In this document: positions 9,003 through 19,154 of the stretch, in pieces | How the letters are laid out: each line of letters opens with the position of its first letter | Numbering within the stretch: position 1 is the stretch's first letter | DNA from: Candidatus Francisella endociliophora | GTDB taxonomy: Bacteria; Pseudomonadota; Gammaproteobacteria; Francisellales; Francisellaceae | Direction: 5' to 3' | Length of the DNA stretch: 64,000 bases | NCBI RefSeq assembly: GCF_000764555.1 | Contig: NZ_CP009574.1 | Span: forward strand, 1,240,001 to 1,304,000 | Translations under genes and position numbers: made by a program | Notes under the pieces: generated by a model | What the model saw: only the letters and a program-made list of their open reading frames with translations | Databases searched by the model: none | What the model was told of the DNA's origin: nothing

Positions 9003-9062
9003 AGATTTCCCTTATTTATTTCCATATTCTATAAATATTTACTTGTCACTTGTTATATTATC

Positions 9063-9473
9063 TTACGACTTATTTTCTCTACCATGAGGCATAACAAAGG
9101 GTATCTTAAATTTTACATTTGATACATTAGCAAGTTTATTAATTTGATTTGCTTCTGCGCCAATTCCAGCACCAAAGACTTTTAGTTTTCCACCAACGCC
9201 TTTTGTATCATCTTGTTCAACGGTAACAGCAACATCAAACTCTATATCATTAACTACTCTTGGATCATCTTTCTTTTCCTTTTTTATCCTTTCAGTACCC
9301 CATGTAATATATGTAGTTTTATATTGAGCTGGATAATTTGGATTGCTACTTTTTTCTATTTCTCGAGGATTAACTATCGCATCTATTCTTCCATTATCAA
9401 AATGCTCTTGAATTTCTATAATAGATTCGCCTATTTGAGTAATAGTTTCTTTTATAAAATCCTTTAAATTCAT
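9063..9473 (-). CDS. trypco2-domain protein (trypsin-co-occurring domain 2)
   Basis: 136-residue cytosolic protein resembling the trypsin-co-occurring domain 2 family: an N-terminal helix (LKDFIKETITQIGESIIEIQ), then a beta-rich part with IEFDVAVTVEQ, GGKLKVFGAGIGAEA and VSNVKFKIPFVMP. In other bacteria this domain is found near trypsin-like proteases and in predicted conflict systems. No trypsin-like partner is in this window. It lies between hypB and bcp, on the same strand as both. Assignment is by pattern memory and function is unknown. Confidence 0.6.
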   Translation of the reverse strand: MNLKDFIKETITQIGESIIEIQEHFDNGRIDAIVNPREIEKSSNPNYPAQYKTTYITWGTERIKKEKKDDPRVVNDIEFDVAVTVEQDDTKGVGGKLKVFGAGIGAEANQINKLANVSNVKFKIPFVMPHGRENKS

Positions 9474-9531
9474 ATATTAAATTCCATATTATAATTTATT
9501 GATTGTGACAAAGCGTTAGAAAAAATTATTT

Positions 9532-10236
9532 TTACTTCAAACCTCTCAACCAATCCAACCAGCTATTAAAACCAGCACCCGTTTTTACAGATAGCTCAAA
9601 TATTTTTACATCTGAACGAATCTTCTTAATATTTGCGATACATGCTTGGATATCAAAATCTACATAAGGCGATAGATCTATCTTATTGATAACTACCACA
9701 TCTGCATAATAAAACATATCAGGGTATTTAAGTGGTTTGTCAGCTCCCTCAGTAGTTGAAATCACAGCCACACGATGTTTTTCACCAAGATCAAATTCAG
9801 CTGGACAAATTAAGTTACCAACATTCTCAATCATCATAAAACCATTTTTGATACCATCAAGATGTTCAAAAGCATGGCCAACCATGTGAGCATCTAGATG
9901 ACAAGCTTTACCCGTATTGATCTGATAAGCTTGTGCTCCAGCTTTACGGATTCTATCTGCATCAAGATCAGTATGCTGATCTCCTTCAACAACCGCAATG
10001 GGGTACTCATTACCAAGCTCTTTGATAGTTCTCTCAAGTAGAGAAGTTTTACCAGAACCAGGACTTGATACGAAGTTAAGGGCAATATTATTATCCTTAG
10101 CTAAGATATCTCTATTTTGCTTAGCATATTTATCATTTGCTTCAAAGATTGCTTTTTCTAGTTTTACAGCATCTCCCTCATGACCATGATGATGGTGATG
10201 ACTGCTATCTGTTCCACATCCGCAAGTTGTACACAT
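9532..10236 (-). CDS. hypB: hydrogenase nickel incorporation GTPase HypB
   Basis: 234-residue GTPase that helps load nickel into the large subunit. The N-terminus MCTTCGCGTDSSHHHHHGHE combines the high-affinity nickel CxxCGC motif with a short histidine stretch for nickel storage. The P-loop is SSPGSGKTSLLE, metal-site residues follow in GKACHLDAHMV, and the guanine-specificity motif is VINKIDL. An AAGGAG site precedes the ATG, 10 bases after hypA. Confidence 0.96.
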   Translation of the reverse strand: MCTTCGCGTDSSHHHHHGHEGDAVKLEKAIFEANDKYAKQNRDILAKDNNIALNFVSSPGSGKTSLLERTIKELGNEYPIAVVEGDQHTDLDADRIRKAGAQAYQINTGKACHLDAHMVGHAFEHLDGIKNGFMMIENVGNLICPAEFDLGEKHRVAVISTTEGADKPLKYPDMFYYADVVVINKIDLSPYVDFDIQACIANIKKIRSDVKIFELSVKTGAGFNSWLDWLRGLK

Positions 10237-10246
10237 ATCTGACTCC

Positions 10247-10585
10247 TTAATTAAAAACTATAGACTCTACAAGCATATCTTTACCCTTGAGAAGATCTTT
10301 CTCAAAGCTCCCACAACTTGGGCATTGCTCGTATAATTTTGTTAACTCAAACTCATGTTCACAAGCCTTGCACTTTGCTACGGCTTGCTCATATATTATT
10401 TCTAGCTTCGCTTGCTCTAAGACACTATCTTTGGCTGCTACTGGAAACCAAAATTCAAAAGACTCCGTATCAACACCAGCTAAATTACCGACTTTTACAA
10501 TTATTTTAGACACTTCTTTAGAGTTATCTTTAGATGCTTTTTTAGCAATACTGATAACACTTTGACATAATGAGAATTCGTGCAT
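10247..10585 (-). CDS. hypA: hydrogenase nickel metallochaperone HypA
   Basis: 112-residue nickel chaperone. The start is the ATG at 10585 giving MHEFSLCQSVIS, because the MHE terminus (His2) is the nickel site; an in-frame upstream start at 10597 would bury it. The zinc ribbon uses CKACEHEF and CPSCGSF. It heads the hypAB pair and is divergent from the transporter at 10813. The candidate minus-strand -10 hexamer TATAAT (10626-10621) is 36 bases upstream of the start. Confidence 0.94.
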   Translation of the reverse strand: MHEFSLCQSVISIAKKASKDNSKEVSKIIVKVGNLAGVDTESFEFWFPVAAKDSVLEQAKLEIIYEQAVAKCKACEHEFELTKLYEQCPSCGSFEKDLLKGKDMLVESIVFN

Positions 10586-10620
10586 AAAGACAACCACAGA
10601 GAACTCTTATTCATGTAGAT

Positions 10621-10626
10621 ATTATA
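10621..10626 (-). promoter_or_regulatory. candidate -10 element for hypAB
   Basis: A perfect TATAAT on the minus strand, 36 bases before the hypA ATG. No good -35 hexamer is found at 16-18 bases, so it could be activator-dependent or a chance match in AT-rich DNA. Confidence 0.3.
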
Positions 10627-10812
10627 TCATAGTTAGGAGTATAAGAGAGGATCGTATCGAAAGATAAACTGCGTATCTAAACAATCGATTTTAGTTAATG
10701 TAAAAAGGATTATCAATAAGAAAATTCATATATTAAAAAAATGGTTATTTTGTTGCATTTTTATAGCTATATGTATATATAATAATTCCATACTTAAGTA
10801 GAACTTAAAAAA

Positions 10813-12102
10813 ATGATAAAACAATTAACTCTTAAGCAAAGGATAAAAACTGTTGCTATTATTAACCTCGGGGCTGTTTTAGAATGGTTTGAATTTTGTC
10901 TTTATGGTTATTTAGCAACTTATTTGAGTGTATTGTTTTTTCCAGAAGAAGACAAAACAGTAGCAATGATAACTGTTTTTGGTATTTTTGCAGCGAGTTA
11001 TATTATGCGACCAATTGGAGGCTTTGTTTTTGGCTCAATAGGTGATCGGCTAGGAAGAAGATATGCTATAAAATTAAGTATGATTATTATGTGCTTTCCG
11101 ATGCTGATTATGGCTCTTATGCCAACTTATGATTCAGCAGGTATATGGGCAATTCTTATACTAATGTTTGCTAGGATGTTACAAGGGTTCTCTGTTGGTG
11201 GGGAATATACCGGTATTTTAGTTGCGTTAACTGAGAGTGCATCTCCAAAATATCGTGGTTTTACAAATGCTTTAGCTGGATTAGCATCGCAAATTGGTGT
11301 AATCCTTAGTGCTACTGTAGTAGGTCTCTTATCTTATTTTTTAACTAATGATGAAATGCTTTCTTACGGTTGGAGAGTAGCTTTTATATTTGGTTTTGTT
11401 TTGGCTGTGATATCTGCCTTTTTACAGGGTAAGGCAAAAGAATCACCATTTTTTAAAGAAGCTAAGAAAGAGCATAAGCTAAGTAAATCTCCGCTGATAG
11501 ATGCTATTAAAGGTCCAAAAATGCCTCTACTATGGACTTTTGTGCTAACAGGATATGTTGGTATAGCTTATTATATGATGGCAACATTTTTACCTAATTC
11601 ATTAATATCGGATAAAGGGTTTGATGTTGATGATATTATGCTTCTAACAGTGATTTCTTCAAGTGTATATGCTTTTATATCACCATTATTTGGATTGTTA
11701 TCAGATATTTTTGGTAGAAAACCAATGTTATATATACCAATTGTATTAGTTGCAATTTTGGGCTATCCGATGTTTATATTATTTAATAGCTCAGGATTAG
11801 GTGGTATATTAGTTGCACAGCTTATTTTTGCTGTTTTGATCTCAGCTATGACAGCATCATTCCAAGTTACAGTTACAGAGCTTTTTCCTACAGAGCACAG
11901 ATATAGTGGTATGTCAGCAGCATATAATACCGGAAATGCCATATTTGCAGGTACAACACCTATGATATGTGTATGGTTAGCTGGCATATTTAACTCTTCA
12001 TATGCACCGTGTTTTTATTTAATAATAGCTTCGGTTATTACTTTAGCTCTTATCTACAAGATGCCAGATACAAGATATTCAGAGGATTTTGCTGCATCAT
12101 AG
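10813..12102 (+). CDS. MFS transporter, metabolite:H+ symporter (MHS) type
   Basis: 429-residue inner-membrane transporter with about twelve hydrophobic segments. The start GAVLEWFEFCLYGYLATYLS, the loop GSIGDRLGRRYAIK and LQGFSVGGEYTG are hallmarks of the MHS branch that includes ProP, KgtP and ShiA. The substrate cannot be told; osmolytes, dicarboxylates and amino acids are all possible. The nearby betAB genes make a compatible-solute role worth considering, but this is only context. The ATG lacks a clear ribosome site. Its tail overlaps the convergent gene by 6 bases. Confidence 0.85.
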   Translation: MIKQLTLKQRIKTVAIINLGAVLEWFEFCLYGYLATYLSVLFFPEEDKTVAMITVFGIFAASYIMRPIGGFVFGSIGDRLGRRYAIKLSMIIMCFPMLIMALMPTYDSAGIWAILILMFARMLQGFSVGGEYTGILVALTESASPKYRGFTNALAGLASQIGVILSATVVGLLSYFLTNDEMLSYGWRVAFIFGFVLAVISAFLQGKAKESPFFKEAKKEHKLSKSPLIDAIKGPKMPLLWTFVLTGYVGIAYYMMATFLPNSLISDKGFDVDDIMLLTVISSSVYAFISPLFGLLSDIFGRKPMLYIPIVLVAILGYPMFILFNSSGLGGILVAQLIFAVLISAMTASFQVTVTELFPTEHRYSGMSAAYNTGNAIFAGTTPMICVWLAGIFNSSYAPCFYLIIASVITLALIYKMPDTRYSEDFAAS

Positions 12103-12849
12103 CCAGAAGTTGGCAGCTAAACTATTTTGATTAAGATTTTCAAAAAGCTCTAATTTTGTATGGCAGTCTTTATCCCAAGGAGCTTTTTTGTAGCCAATAA
12201 TTTGGCCATCTAAATATTTTTGTTGAGAGAAATATTCTATCTCATTATTAAACTCAACATTCCATGTGAAAACTTTTTTAAAGCCATTATTTATCGTAGC
12301 ATTTAACTCACACAAGTCTTGCACAGTTTGAGTACATATCTCTACAACTTCACCGTAACTAATAATAGAGTTTGTAATATGGTTTTTATCAAGTTCTTTA
12401 GCAAGTGGGGAAACATCTGATAATTGATCTTTAGTTATCCATGTACCAATACCATCATTTTCTCTTAAAAAAGGTTTGAGTAGCTTATGATATTTTTTGT
12501 CTAAAATATTTACTGGTTGTCCTAAGTCATATATTAGGGTGATATTACTAGGAATATGTTTATTAGTTATCTCTACTAATTTTAAAAGGTCTGCATCAGC
12601 TGTTTTTATATCTAACCATATTAACAATTTAGAAGATTTAGCCCCTTTTAGGGCTTTTATGAGACTTTTAAACCAACTTTCTAAACTAGAGTGTTGTAAG
12701 TCATCATAATCATGATGAGCAATAACCCAGTCCTTTTTTGTATTACTAAATGCTATATCTATTTCTAATCCAATATTCTTATTTATCAAATATGGAAGTT
12801 CAGTAGTATAATTGACTTGGTGAGCTATAAAAGATTGAGATTGTTGCAT
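12097..12849 (-). CDS. PLC-like/glycerophosphodiester phosphodiesterase-type protein
   Basis: About 250 residues, no signal peptide. GLEIDIAFSNTKKDWVIAHH has the E-x-D followed by an HH pattern of the PLC-like TIM-barrel phosphodiesterases, and LLIWLDIKTAD resembles their second metal-ligand strand. The classic N-terminal HR-x-G of GDPD enzymes is only weakly present (SFIAHQVNY). Activity on glycerophosphodiesters or phosphoinositol is possible but unproven. The start is the ATG at 12849; a GTG at 12867 would overlap the upstream lipoprotein gene. Neither has a strong ribosome site. Confidence 0.55.
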   Translation of the reverse strand: MQQSQSFIAHQVNYTTELPYLINKNIGLEIDIAFSNTKKDWVIAHHDYDDLQHSSLESWFKSLIKALKGAKSSKLLIWLDIKTADADLLKLVEITNKHIPSNITLIYDLGQPVNILDKKYHKLLKPFLRENDGIGTWITKDQLSDVSPLAKELDKNHITNSIISYGEVVEICTQTVQDLCELNATINNGFKKVFTWNVEFNNEIEYFSQQKYLDGQIIGYKKAPWDKDCHTKLELFENLNQNSLAANFWL

Positions 12850-12857
12850 ATTAAGTT

Positions 12858-13340
12858 CTAAACCCACTTAGAATAATCAGCTTTTTTTACACAGGTAATA
12901 CCTGTTGCATAATCACCACCACTACTTACATTATTAGCAGTTCCTGCTTGATCTGTTTGATTGAATGATTGTTTTGCTGAAGTCCATCCACTTACTCCAC
13001 TAATAATCCCTGCTTCAACCACAATAGCTTCACCACAGCCTCCTGTTGTATTACAGGTTTTCAGAACTTCTGAGCCGTTAGCAACATTTTGTTGTATTAG
13101 TAATGTATAGTCAGTAGGGCATGTCATTAATAGAGTTGTACCTGTATTTTGAGCAATTACTTGTACTCCATTAAAGGTTTGTACACTGACACTTGATGAT
13201 CCCCAGTTTGCAAAAGTTCTAGCATCTTTAGAATTTGGACTTGTTAGTGTTGCTGTACGCATTTTACCATCATCAGGATCACAGCTTGCTAAACCAATAA
13301 TTAAAAAAGCTAAACTGATCAGATATAAAGTAGTTTTCAT
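12858..13340 (-). CDS. putative lipoprotein, unknown function
   Basis: 160-residue exported protein with a signal peptide ending in a clear lipobox, IGLASC (acylated Cys20). The mature part is rich in Thr, Ser, Gly and Asn and has five further cysteines (MTCPTD, KTCNTTGGCGE, GITCVKK) that could form disulfides. No family is recognised. It resembles the many small Francisella surface lipoproteins only in general style. It lies between cytochrome b561 and the phosphodiesterase-like gene on the same strand. Confidence 0.75.
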   Translation of the reverse strand: MKTTLYLISLAFLIIGLASCDPDDGKMRTATLTSPNSKDARTFANWGSSSVSVQTFNGVQVIAQNTGTTLLMTCPTDYTLLIQQNVANGSEVLKTCNTTGGCGEAIVVEAGIISGVSGWTSAKQSFNQTDQAGTANNVSSGGDYATGITCVKKADYSKWV

Positions 13341-13361
13341 TATGCTTCCTTTAGGCTTTTA

Positions 13362-13871
13362 TTATTTAATCCGCGCTATAATATCATCTTTTAATATAAA
13401 TTGATGAAATAATGCAGCGGCTATATGCATTAGTATTAGTATAAGTAGTATAGACGCAAATATATAGTGGTAGCTAAAAATTTGCATTCCTAGAGAGAAG
13501 TCAGTTTTTAGCATTTGAGGAAAAGGTATTATAAAGAAAAAATTCCATGATGAGTTCATTAACATTGATCCGATAAGTCCTGATAGAGCCATGCCAAGAG
13601 CGGAGATATAAATACCTAAGTGAACAAGTCTAGCTACTATTATTTGGATTTTTGGTAGAGGTTTAGGATAGGTGGGTTTGCGACTAAAAATTCTTATAAT
13701 AACTAATAGAAATATTGCAATAGTTGTTAGTACTCCAAATGATTTATGTAATGTTATAACCCAATCTGTATTTATAATACCTTTAGCAAAAGAAAATCCT
13801 AAAACAAGCTGGATAGTAATTAAAAAAGCTAATATTGAGTGCAGTCTTCTAACAGGTCTCGAGTATTTCAT
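13362..13871 (-). CDS. cytochrome b561
   Basis: 169-residue membrane haem protein with four hydrophobic helices. Candidate haem-ligand histidines are in RRLHSILAF (helix 1), TLHKSFG, ARLVHLGIY and FSYHYIFA/LILMHIAAALFH. The family moves electrons between ubiquinol and acceptors such as oxygen (superoxide oxidase CybB). It is divergent from nhaA with about 90 bases between them, and 21 bases upstream of the lipoprotein gene. Confidence 0.87.
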   Translation of the reverse strand: MKYSRPVRRLHSILAFLITIQLVLGFSFAKGIINTDWVITLHKSFGVLTTIAIFLLVIIRIFSRKPTYPKPLPKIQIIVARLVHLGIYISALGMALSGLIGSMLMNSSWNFFFIIPFPQMLKTDFSLGMQIFSYHYIFASILLILILMHIAAALFHQFILKDDIIARIK

Positions 13872-13964
13872 CTTATTTGATATTGGGAAATATATAATAG
13901 TTTTATTTTATAGTATTTGTTATCTTTAGAGTATTAAATAATGTAACTTTGCAAAACTAAACAG

Positions 13965-15119
13965 ATGGAAGCAAAACAAAAAAACCAAGACATTATCGGA
14001 GGATTGATTCTATTTACTGCTGCTCTATTGGCTATTTTTGTAAATAATTCTTCGTTATCTTCTTATTATGGAATGCTTGAAACTGTAAATGTAAAGCTAG
14101 GTGTTGAAAACCTAGTAATAGATAAGAACTTAATGCATTGGATTAATGATGGATTGATGGCTATATATTTTCTCTATATAGGATTAGAAATAAAAAGAGA
14201 AATGATAGTTGGAGCTTTATCTAGATCAGCAAATATTATAGTCCCAGCTATTGCAGCATTAGCAGGCTTAATGTTGCCAAGCATAATTTATATATTAATA
14301 AATTTTAAAAATATTAATAATCTAAATGGTTGGGCTATACCATCAGCAACAGATATAGCATTCACTCTAGGAATTTTAGCATTACTAGGTTCTAGAATAC
14401 CTCCTAAATTAAAGCTTTTGGTAATTATAATAGCTGTTTTTGATGATATTGCTGCAATAGCTATTATTGCTATCTTCTATACAAAGTCATTATCTATAGT
14501 ATCTTTATTATTGGGTTCTGTTTTCATTATCATGATGATCATTTGTAATAGGGTTTTTAAGGTTAAAAGAAGTTCTGTATATATTGTACTTGGGTTTTTA
14601 GCATGGTTTTGTACGATTAAATCAGGAGTTCATGCAACATTGGCAGGTGTTGCTACAGCTATATGTATCCCTTTTAAAGAAGGGGATGATAATTGTCCAG
14701 CTAGCTTTATAGAGGAATCTCTTACCCCTTGGGTTGTGTTTTTTATATTACCTATTTTTGCTTTTGCAAATGCGGGAGTTAGCTTTGCAGGTATTGGTTT
14801 TTCTATTATATTTGAGCCTGTAACTTTAGGAATTATTTTAGGATTGTTTATTGGTAAACAGTTAGGTATTTTTTCTGTTTTAGCAGTTTTAAAGAAAGTG
14901 AAACTTTTTAAATTAGGAAAGGATTTTTCTTATTCTCAAATTTATGGTATAAGCCTGTTGTGTGGTATAGGGTTTACAATGAGCTTATTTATTGGTGGTT
15001 TAGCTTTTGATGATAACTATACTTTTAATGCAGTAAAAGTAGGTGTTATTATTGGCTCGATCCTTTCAGGAGTACTTGGATATTTAGTTTTAAGATTTAT
15101 AGCAAAAGATTCTGAGTAA
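13965..15119 (+). CDS. nhaA: Na+/H+ antiporter NhaA
   Basis: 384-residue inner-membrane antiporter exporting Na+ in exchange for H+, for pH and sodium homeostasis. Visible family motifs are [18 protein letters not shown], the discontinuous helix [17 protein letters not shown], and the essential paired aspartates in [19 protein letters not shown]. The later [10 protein letters not shown] and [15 protein letters not shown] are also typical. Length fits the family. It ends 4 bases before the convergent betA stop, with no room for a classical terminator. Confidence 0.96.
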   Translation: MEAKQKNQDIIGGLILFTAALLAIFVNNSSLSSYYGMLETVNVKLGVENLVIDKNLMHWINDGLMAIYFLYIGLEIKREMIVGALSRSANIIVPAIAALAGLMLPSIIYILINFKNINNLNGWAIPSATDIAFTLGILALLGSRIPPKLKLLVIIIAVFDDIAAIAIIAIFYTKSLSIVSLLLGSVFIIMMIICNRVFKVKRSSVYIVLGFLAWFCTIKSGVHATLAGVATAICIPFKEGDDNCPASFIEESLTPWVVFFILPIFAFANAGVSFAGIGFSIIFEPVTLGIILGLFIGKQLGIFSVLAVLKKVKLFKLGKDFSYSQIYGISLLCGIGFTMSLFIGGLAFDDNYTFNAVKVGVIIGSILSGVLGYLVLRFIAKDSE

Positions 15120-15123
15120 TAGA

Positions 15124-16719
15124 TTACTTATCTAAGATAATATCAGCGGCTCTTTCTGCAACCATTATAGTAGGAGCATTTAGATTACCATTAGGAATAG
15201 TTGGGAAGACTGATGAATCGACAACTCTAATGCTTTCTAAACCATGAATTTTAAGATTTTCATCAACTACAGACATCTTATCAGAGCCAATTTTACAAGT
15301 ACATGTTGGGTGATAAGCACTCTCAACATGAGATCTTATAAATTCATCTATTTGTTCATCTGTTTGTATGTGATCGCCTGGTTGGATTTCACCATCATGG
15401 TATTCATCAAAAGCTGATTGAGAAATTATTTTTCGTGTTAGTTTTACACAATCTCTAAAACCAATGACATCATCCTTATGTTCTAGATAATTAAATTTGA
15501 TTTCAGGAGCATCGCTTATATCAGCAGTTAAAGATTTTACATAACCTGTGCTTTTAGGTTTATTTTGCCCAACATGTACTTGGAATCCGTGTCCTTTGAA
15601 TGCTGCACGACCATCATAGCGCATAGCCGCTGGTAGAAAATGATATTGAATATCTGGCCAAGACTTATCACTTAAACTTGATGGTATAAATGCACATGCT
15701 TCAAAATGGTTAGTAATGCCAAGACCTTTTTTGAATAATATCCAGTTCACACCAATTTTAAATTTAGACCATAAGTCTAGTTTGCCATTAAGAGTAATTG
15801 GCTTTTTACATTTAAACTGAAAATAAAACTCTAGATGATCTTGTAAGTTTTTGCCAACACCTGGTAGATGATGAATAACATCTATACCGGCCTGCTTAAG
15901 CTCTTCTTTATCACCTATACCAGATACTTGTAACAAATGTGGCGAGCCAATTGAACCAGAGCTTATAACTACTTCTTTGTTAGCTTTTATGATTAGTTCT
16001 TTACCTTTATGGTTTATTTTTATACCAATGGCTTTTTTGCTTTCAAAAAGTATTTTTTGAGTTGTAGCTTTTGTAATTATAGTTAGGTTATTGCGAGATT
16101 TTATTGGATCTATATAAGCATGACTTGTAGAGCATCTAACACCATTTTTGACAGACATTTGCATTGGTGAGAAGCCGTACTGTTCTTCAGCATTATAATC
16201 AGGATTATATGGATAGCCTGCTTGCTGACCAGCTTTTATAAAAGCATTATAAAGTGGATTAGTCATACCATTACCATTCGTAACAGCTATTGGACCACTA
16301 TCGCCACGATATTCATTTGCACCACCAAAGTAGCTTTCCATTTTTTTAAAATATGGTAGACAATTATTGTAGTTCCAACCTTTTGCACCAGATTGTTCCC
16401 ATTCATCGAAATCTTTTTTATGACCTCTAACAAATACCATACCATTTATAGATGATGATCCTCCCATAACTTTACCACGTGGGCAATGCATAACACGATT
16501 GTCAAGGTAAGGTTCTTGCACTGTATGGAATTGCCAAGCATATTTTTTAGTATTCATTGGGTAAGATAGTGCAGTAGGCATTTTGATAAAGATACTCTTA
16601 TCACTACCACCACTCTCAACTAGTAAAACTCTATTGTTTGGATTTTCTGACAATCGATTAGCAAGTACACAACCGGCTGATCCTGCTCCTACGATTATAA
16701 AGTCAAACTTTTTTTGCAT
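15124..16719 (-). CDS. betA: choline dehydrogenase (GMC oxidoreductase)
   Basis: 531-residue FAD-dependent enzyme oxidising choline to betaine aldehyde. The N-terminal dinucleotide fold is [19 protein letters not shown], the GMC signature 1 region [20 protein letters not shown], signature 2 [15 protein letters not shown], and the C-terminal His/Asn pair is in [13 protein letters not shown] and [15 protein letters not shown]. It starts 3 bases after the betB stop, a classic betBA pair. No betI or betT is in this window. Other alcohol substrates are possible, but the aldehyde dehydrogenase partner supports choline. Confidence 0.9.
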   Translation of the reverse strand: MQKKFDFIIVGAGSAGCVLANRLSENPNNRVLLVESGGSDKSIFIKMPTALSYPMNTKKYAWQFHTVQEPYLDNRVMHCPRGKVMGGSSSINGMVFVRGHKKDFDEWEQSGAKGWNYNNCLPYFKKMESYFGGANEYRGDSGPIAVTNGNGMTNPLYNAFIKAGQQAGYPYNPDYNAEEQYGFSPMQMSVKNGVRCSTSHAYIDPIKSRNNLTIITKATTQKILFESKKAIGIKINHKGKELIIKANKEVVISSGSIGSPHLLQVSGIGDKEELKQAGIDVIHHLPGVGKNLQDHLEFYFQFKCKKPITLNGKLDLWSKFKIGVNWILFKKGLGITNHFEACAFIPSSLSDKSWPDIQYHFLPAAMRYDGRAAFKGHGFQVHVGQNKPKSTGYVKSLTADISDAPEIKFNYLEHKDDVIGFRDCVKLTRKIISQSAFDEYHDGEIQPGDHIQTDEQIDEFIRSHVESAYHPTCTCKIGSDKMSVVDENLKIHGLESIRVVDSSVFPTIPNGNLNAPTIMVAERAADIILDK

Positions 16720-16722
16720 TTT

Positions 16723-18180
16723 CTAAAAAGGGCCTTCTAGTTTTGCCATACCAACATATATAGACTTTGTTTGAGTATAATGATTTAGAGCTTCGATACC
16801 ATTCTCACGCCCAACTCCAGAGAGTTTATAACCACCAACAGGCATCTCACTTGGTGAAGCACCATAAGCATTTACCCAGCAGATACCAGCTTGTATTTGA
16901 TGAATCACTCGATGAGCTTTACGAATATCATTTGTAAATATACCAGCAGCAAGTCCTAGTTTTGTATCATTTGCTCTTGAGATAACCTCTTCTTCATCAG
17001 AGAATTTTAATATACTCATTACTGGACCAAAGATTTCCTCTTTAACAATAGTCATTTCATCAGTGCAATCTACAAATATTGTTGGTTCAACAAAGTAGCC
17101 ATCTTTGCAACTTTCAGAAGTAATTCTATTTCCTCCTGTTATGAGTGTAGCACCATCATCTTTACCTTTTTGAATATAATCTAAAACTAGATTCATGTGC
17201 TTTTGACTAATCAAAGCTCCTAAGTTAGTTTTCATATTTAAAGGGTTATCTGCAATTATGTTTTCGTTTGTACGCGTAACTAATTTTTCAATAAAGCTAT
17301 CATAAATATTTTCATGTAAATAAACTCTAGTACAGTTGGTACATACTTCACCTTGAGTATAAAAGTTACCAAGCATAGCTGCTGTAACAGCTTCATCAAT
17401 ATTAGCATCATCAAAAACTATAAGAGGTGATTTACCTCCTAGCTCCATTGTGACTTCCTTTAGACTAGCAGCCGCAGCTGACATGACCTTTTTACCTGTA
17501 CCAACTTCGCCTGTAAACGATACTTTTTCAATCTCTGGGGAATTAACTAGTTTTTTACCAACTTCTGCAGCACCTTGTACTACATTGAACACACCAGCAG
17601 GGACACCAGCCTCCATAAAAATCTCGGCAAGTTTAATAGCTCCTAGAGGAGTTTCTTCTGAAGGTTTAAATATCATTACATTACCACTAGCAAGAGCTGG
17701 TGCAGACTTCCAGCATGCAATCTGTAGAGGGTAGTTCCATGCTCCAATACCTAGTGTAACACCTAGAGGTTCACGGCGTGTATAAAAGAAATCTTCTCCT
17801 ACTTGTTGCTGGATACCAGTAATACTGTGAGCAAGGTTTGCAAAATATTCAATTGCATCAGCGCCTGTTTGGATATCTACCTCTATAGCTTCTTGAAGAG
17901 GCTTACCTGTATCTAGTACCTCAACTTCTGCAAGAGAATCATTGTACTTTCTCAAAAGGGATACTGCTTTTTGTAGAATTCTTGTTCTTTCTATTTGAGA
18001 TATTTTAGACCATTTTACAAAAGCTTCTTGAGCAGATTTAATAGCTAAGGTAATAATATAATCATCAGCTTCTTCAACTTGATAAATAACCTTACCTGTT
18101 GCTGGATTTATTTTATCAAAAACATTGCCTGATTTATTAGAAACAAATTGACCGTCTATAAAGCTTTTGTATATATGCAT
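16723..18180 (-). CDS. betB: betaine aldehyde dehydrogenase
   Basis: 485-residue NAD(P)-dependent aldehyde dehydrogenase completing glycine betaine synthesis. Visible are [20 protein letters not shown], the glycine motif [13 protein letters not shown], the general-base glutamate in [14 protein letters not shown], the catalytic cysteine in [13 protein letters not shown] and [13 protein letters not shown]. The start is the ATG at 18180 ([13 protein letters not shown]); the longer reading begins with TTG and is rejected. It is first of the betBA pair; 250 bases separate it from the divergent gene at 18431. Confidence 0.92.
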   Translation of the reverse strand: MHIYKSFIDGQFVSNKSGNVFDKINPATGKVIYQVEEADDYIITLAIKSAQEAFVKWSKISQIERTRILQKAVSLLRKYNDSLAEVEVLDTGKPLQEAIEVDIQTGADAIEYFANLAHSITGIQQQVGEDFFYTRREPLGVTLGIGAWNYPLQIACWKSAPALASGNVMIFKPSEETPLGAIKLAEIFMEAGVPAGVFNVVQGAAEVGKKLVNSPEIEKVSFTGEVGTGKKVMSAAAASLKEVTMELGGKSPLIVFDDANIDEAVTAAMLGNFYTQGEVCTNCTRVYLHENIYDSFIEKLVTRTNENIIADNPLNMKTNLGALISQKHMNLVLDYIQKGKDDGATLITGGNRITSESCKDGYFVEPTIFVDCTDEMTIVKEEIFGPVMSILKFSDEEEVISRANDTKLGLAAGIFTNDIRKAHRVIHQIQAGICWVNAYGASPSEMPVGGYKLSGVGRENGIEALNHYTQTKSIYVGMAKLEGPF

Positions 18181-18391
18181 ACTATCTCGAGAGTGAAGAA
18201 AATAAACCAAATATTATCAAAAAATTTATAATATTAAAACTAAAAGTTAAGCACTTTAAATGTAGCTGTAGCAATATAATTAAGTTTATTAGAAACCTTG
18301 TTTATTTAGATAAGGCTAGAAAGATATTTTGAGCTTAGATATATCATTTATAAAGATCAATTAAGCATGAACTATCTTAATTATTTTAAGT

Positions 18392-18397
18392 TATAAT
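18392..18397 (+). promoter_or_regulatory. candidate -10 element for the EEP-fold gene
   Basis: TATAAT in TTAAGTTATAATAG, 33 bases before the ATG at 18431. The expected -35 region is poor. The rest of the gap 18181-18391 is AT-rich and shows nothing else that I can support. Confidence 0.35.
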
Positions 18398-18430
18398 AGT
18401 TTTACGAAGCTATTTAATTATGGTGGCTAA

Positions 18431-19147
18431 ATGTTCAAAAGCAGTTTAGGTGAGGAAACGTTTGATACTTTTTCTTTGATGAGTTGGAACACTTATAAGA
18501 TAGACTATAAGAATACTGAGCTTTTTAAAACATATATTAGACAGATATATTTTGAACATAATATTGATATTTTTTGTTTACAAGAAGCAGTTCACCATTC
18601 AGATACTAAATTTCCAATAGAGCAGTTTGATATAAATTTTGCTTCAAATATAATCTTACGCACACATAATTATGGTGTAGCAAATGTTAGTCATTATCCT
18701 ACTTTAAAAAATGTCAAAATATTGACAACTCATCGCGAATCAGTGATTAATACTCACAAAGCTTCATTAATTACGCATTTTAATATTTGTAATCAAAAAG
18801 TAGTAGTAGTAAATATTCATGCCATAAATTTTAAGAGTAATAAGGTTTATGAGTATGAGTTTGAAAAGATAAAAGAGTTTATAAATCCAGAAAAGTATAA
18901 ATACCCAATAATAATTGCAGGTGACTTTAATACTTGGAATAGAAAACGTATTAAGTTAATAAAAGATTTCTGTAGAGAGTTTGGTTTTAAAGTAGCTTTT
19001 TTAGATGAGCCTAATCTTATAAAATCATTTCAGAAAAATCATTTAGATTTCGTACTATATAGAGGACTAAATCTTGAAAAAGCTTGTGTCTTAGATTGTC
19101 AAAAGATATCTGATCACAATCCGATAATAGCTAATTTCTCTTTTTGA
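18431..19147 (+). CDS. endonuclease/exonuclease/phosphatase (EEP) family protein
   Basis: 238 residues with the EEP fold shared by DNase I-like nucleases and phosphodiesterases. Motifs in order are MSWNTYKI (metal-site Asn), DIFCLQEAV (metal Glu), VVVVNIHAINF (His), IIAGDFNTWN (GDFN) and SDHNPIIANF (terminal Asp-His pair). All catalytic residues appear present. There is no signal peptide. Substrate is unknown. It is transcribed alone; its tail lies 7 bases from the convergent acyltransferase stop. Confidence 0.83.
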   Translation: MFKSSLGEETFDTFSLMSWNTYKIDYKNTELFKTYIRQIYFEHNIDIFCLQEAVHHSDTKFPIEQFDINFASNIILRTHNYGVANVSHYPTLKNVKILTTHRESVINTHKASLITHFNICNQKVVVVNIHAINFKSNKVYEYEFEKIKEFINPEKYKYPIIIAGDFNTWNRKRIKLIKDFCREFGFKVAFLDEPNLIKSFQKNHLDFVLYRGLNLEKACVLDCQKISDHNPIIANFSF

Positions 19148-19154
19148 TAGGAGT

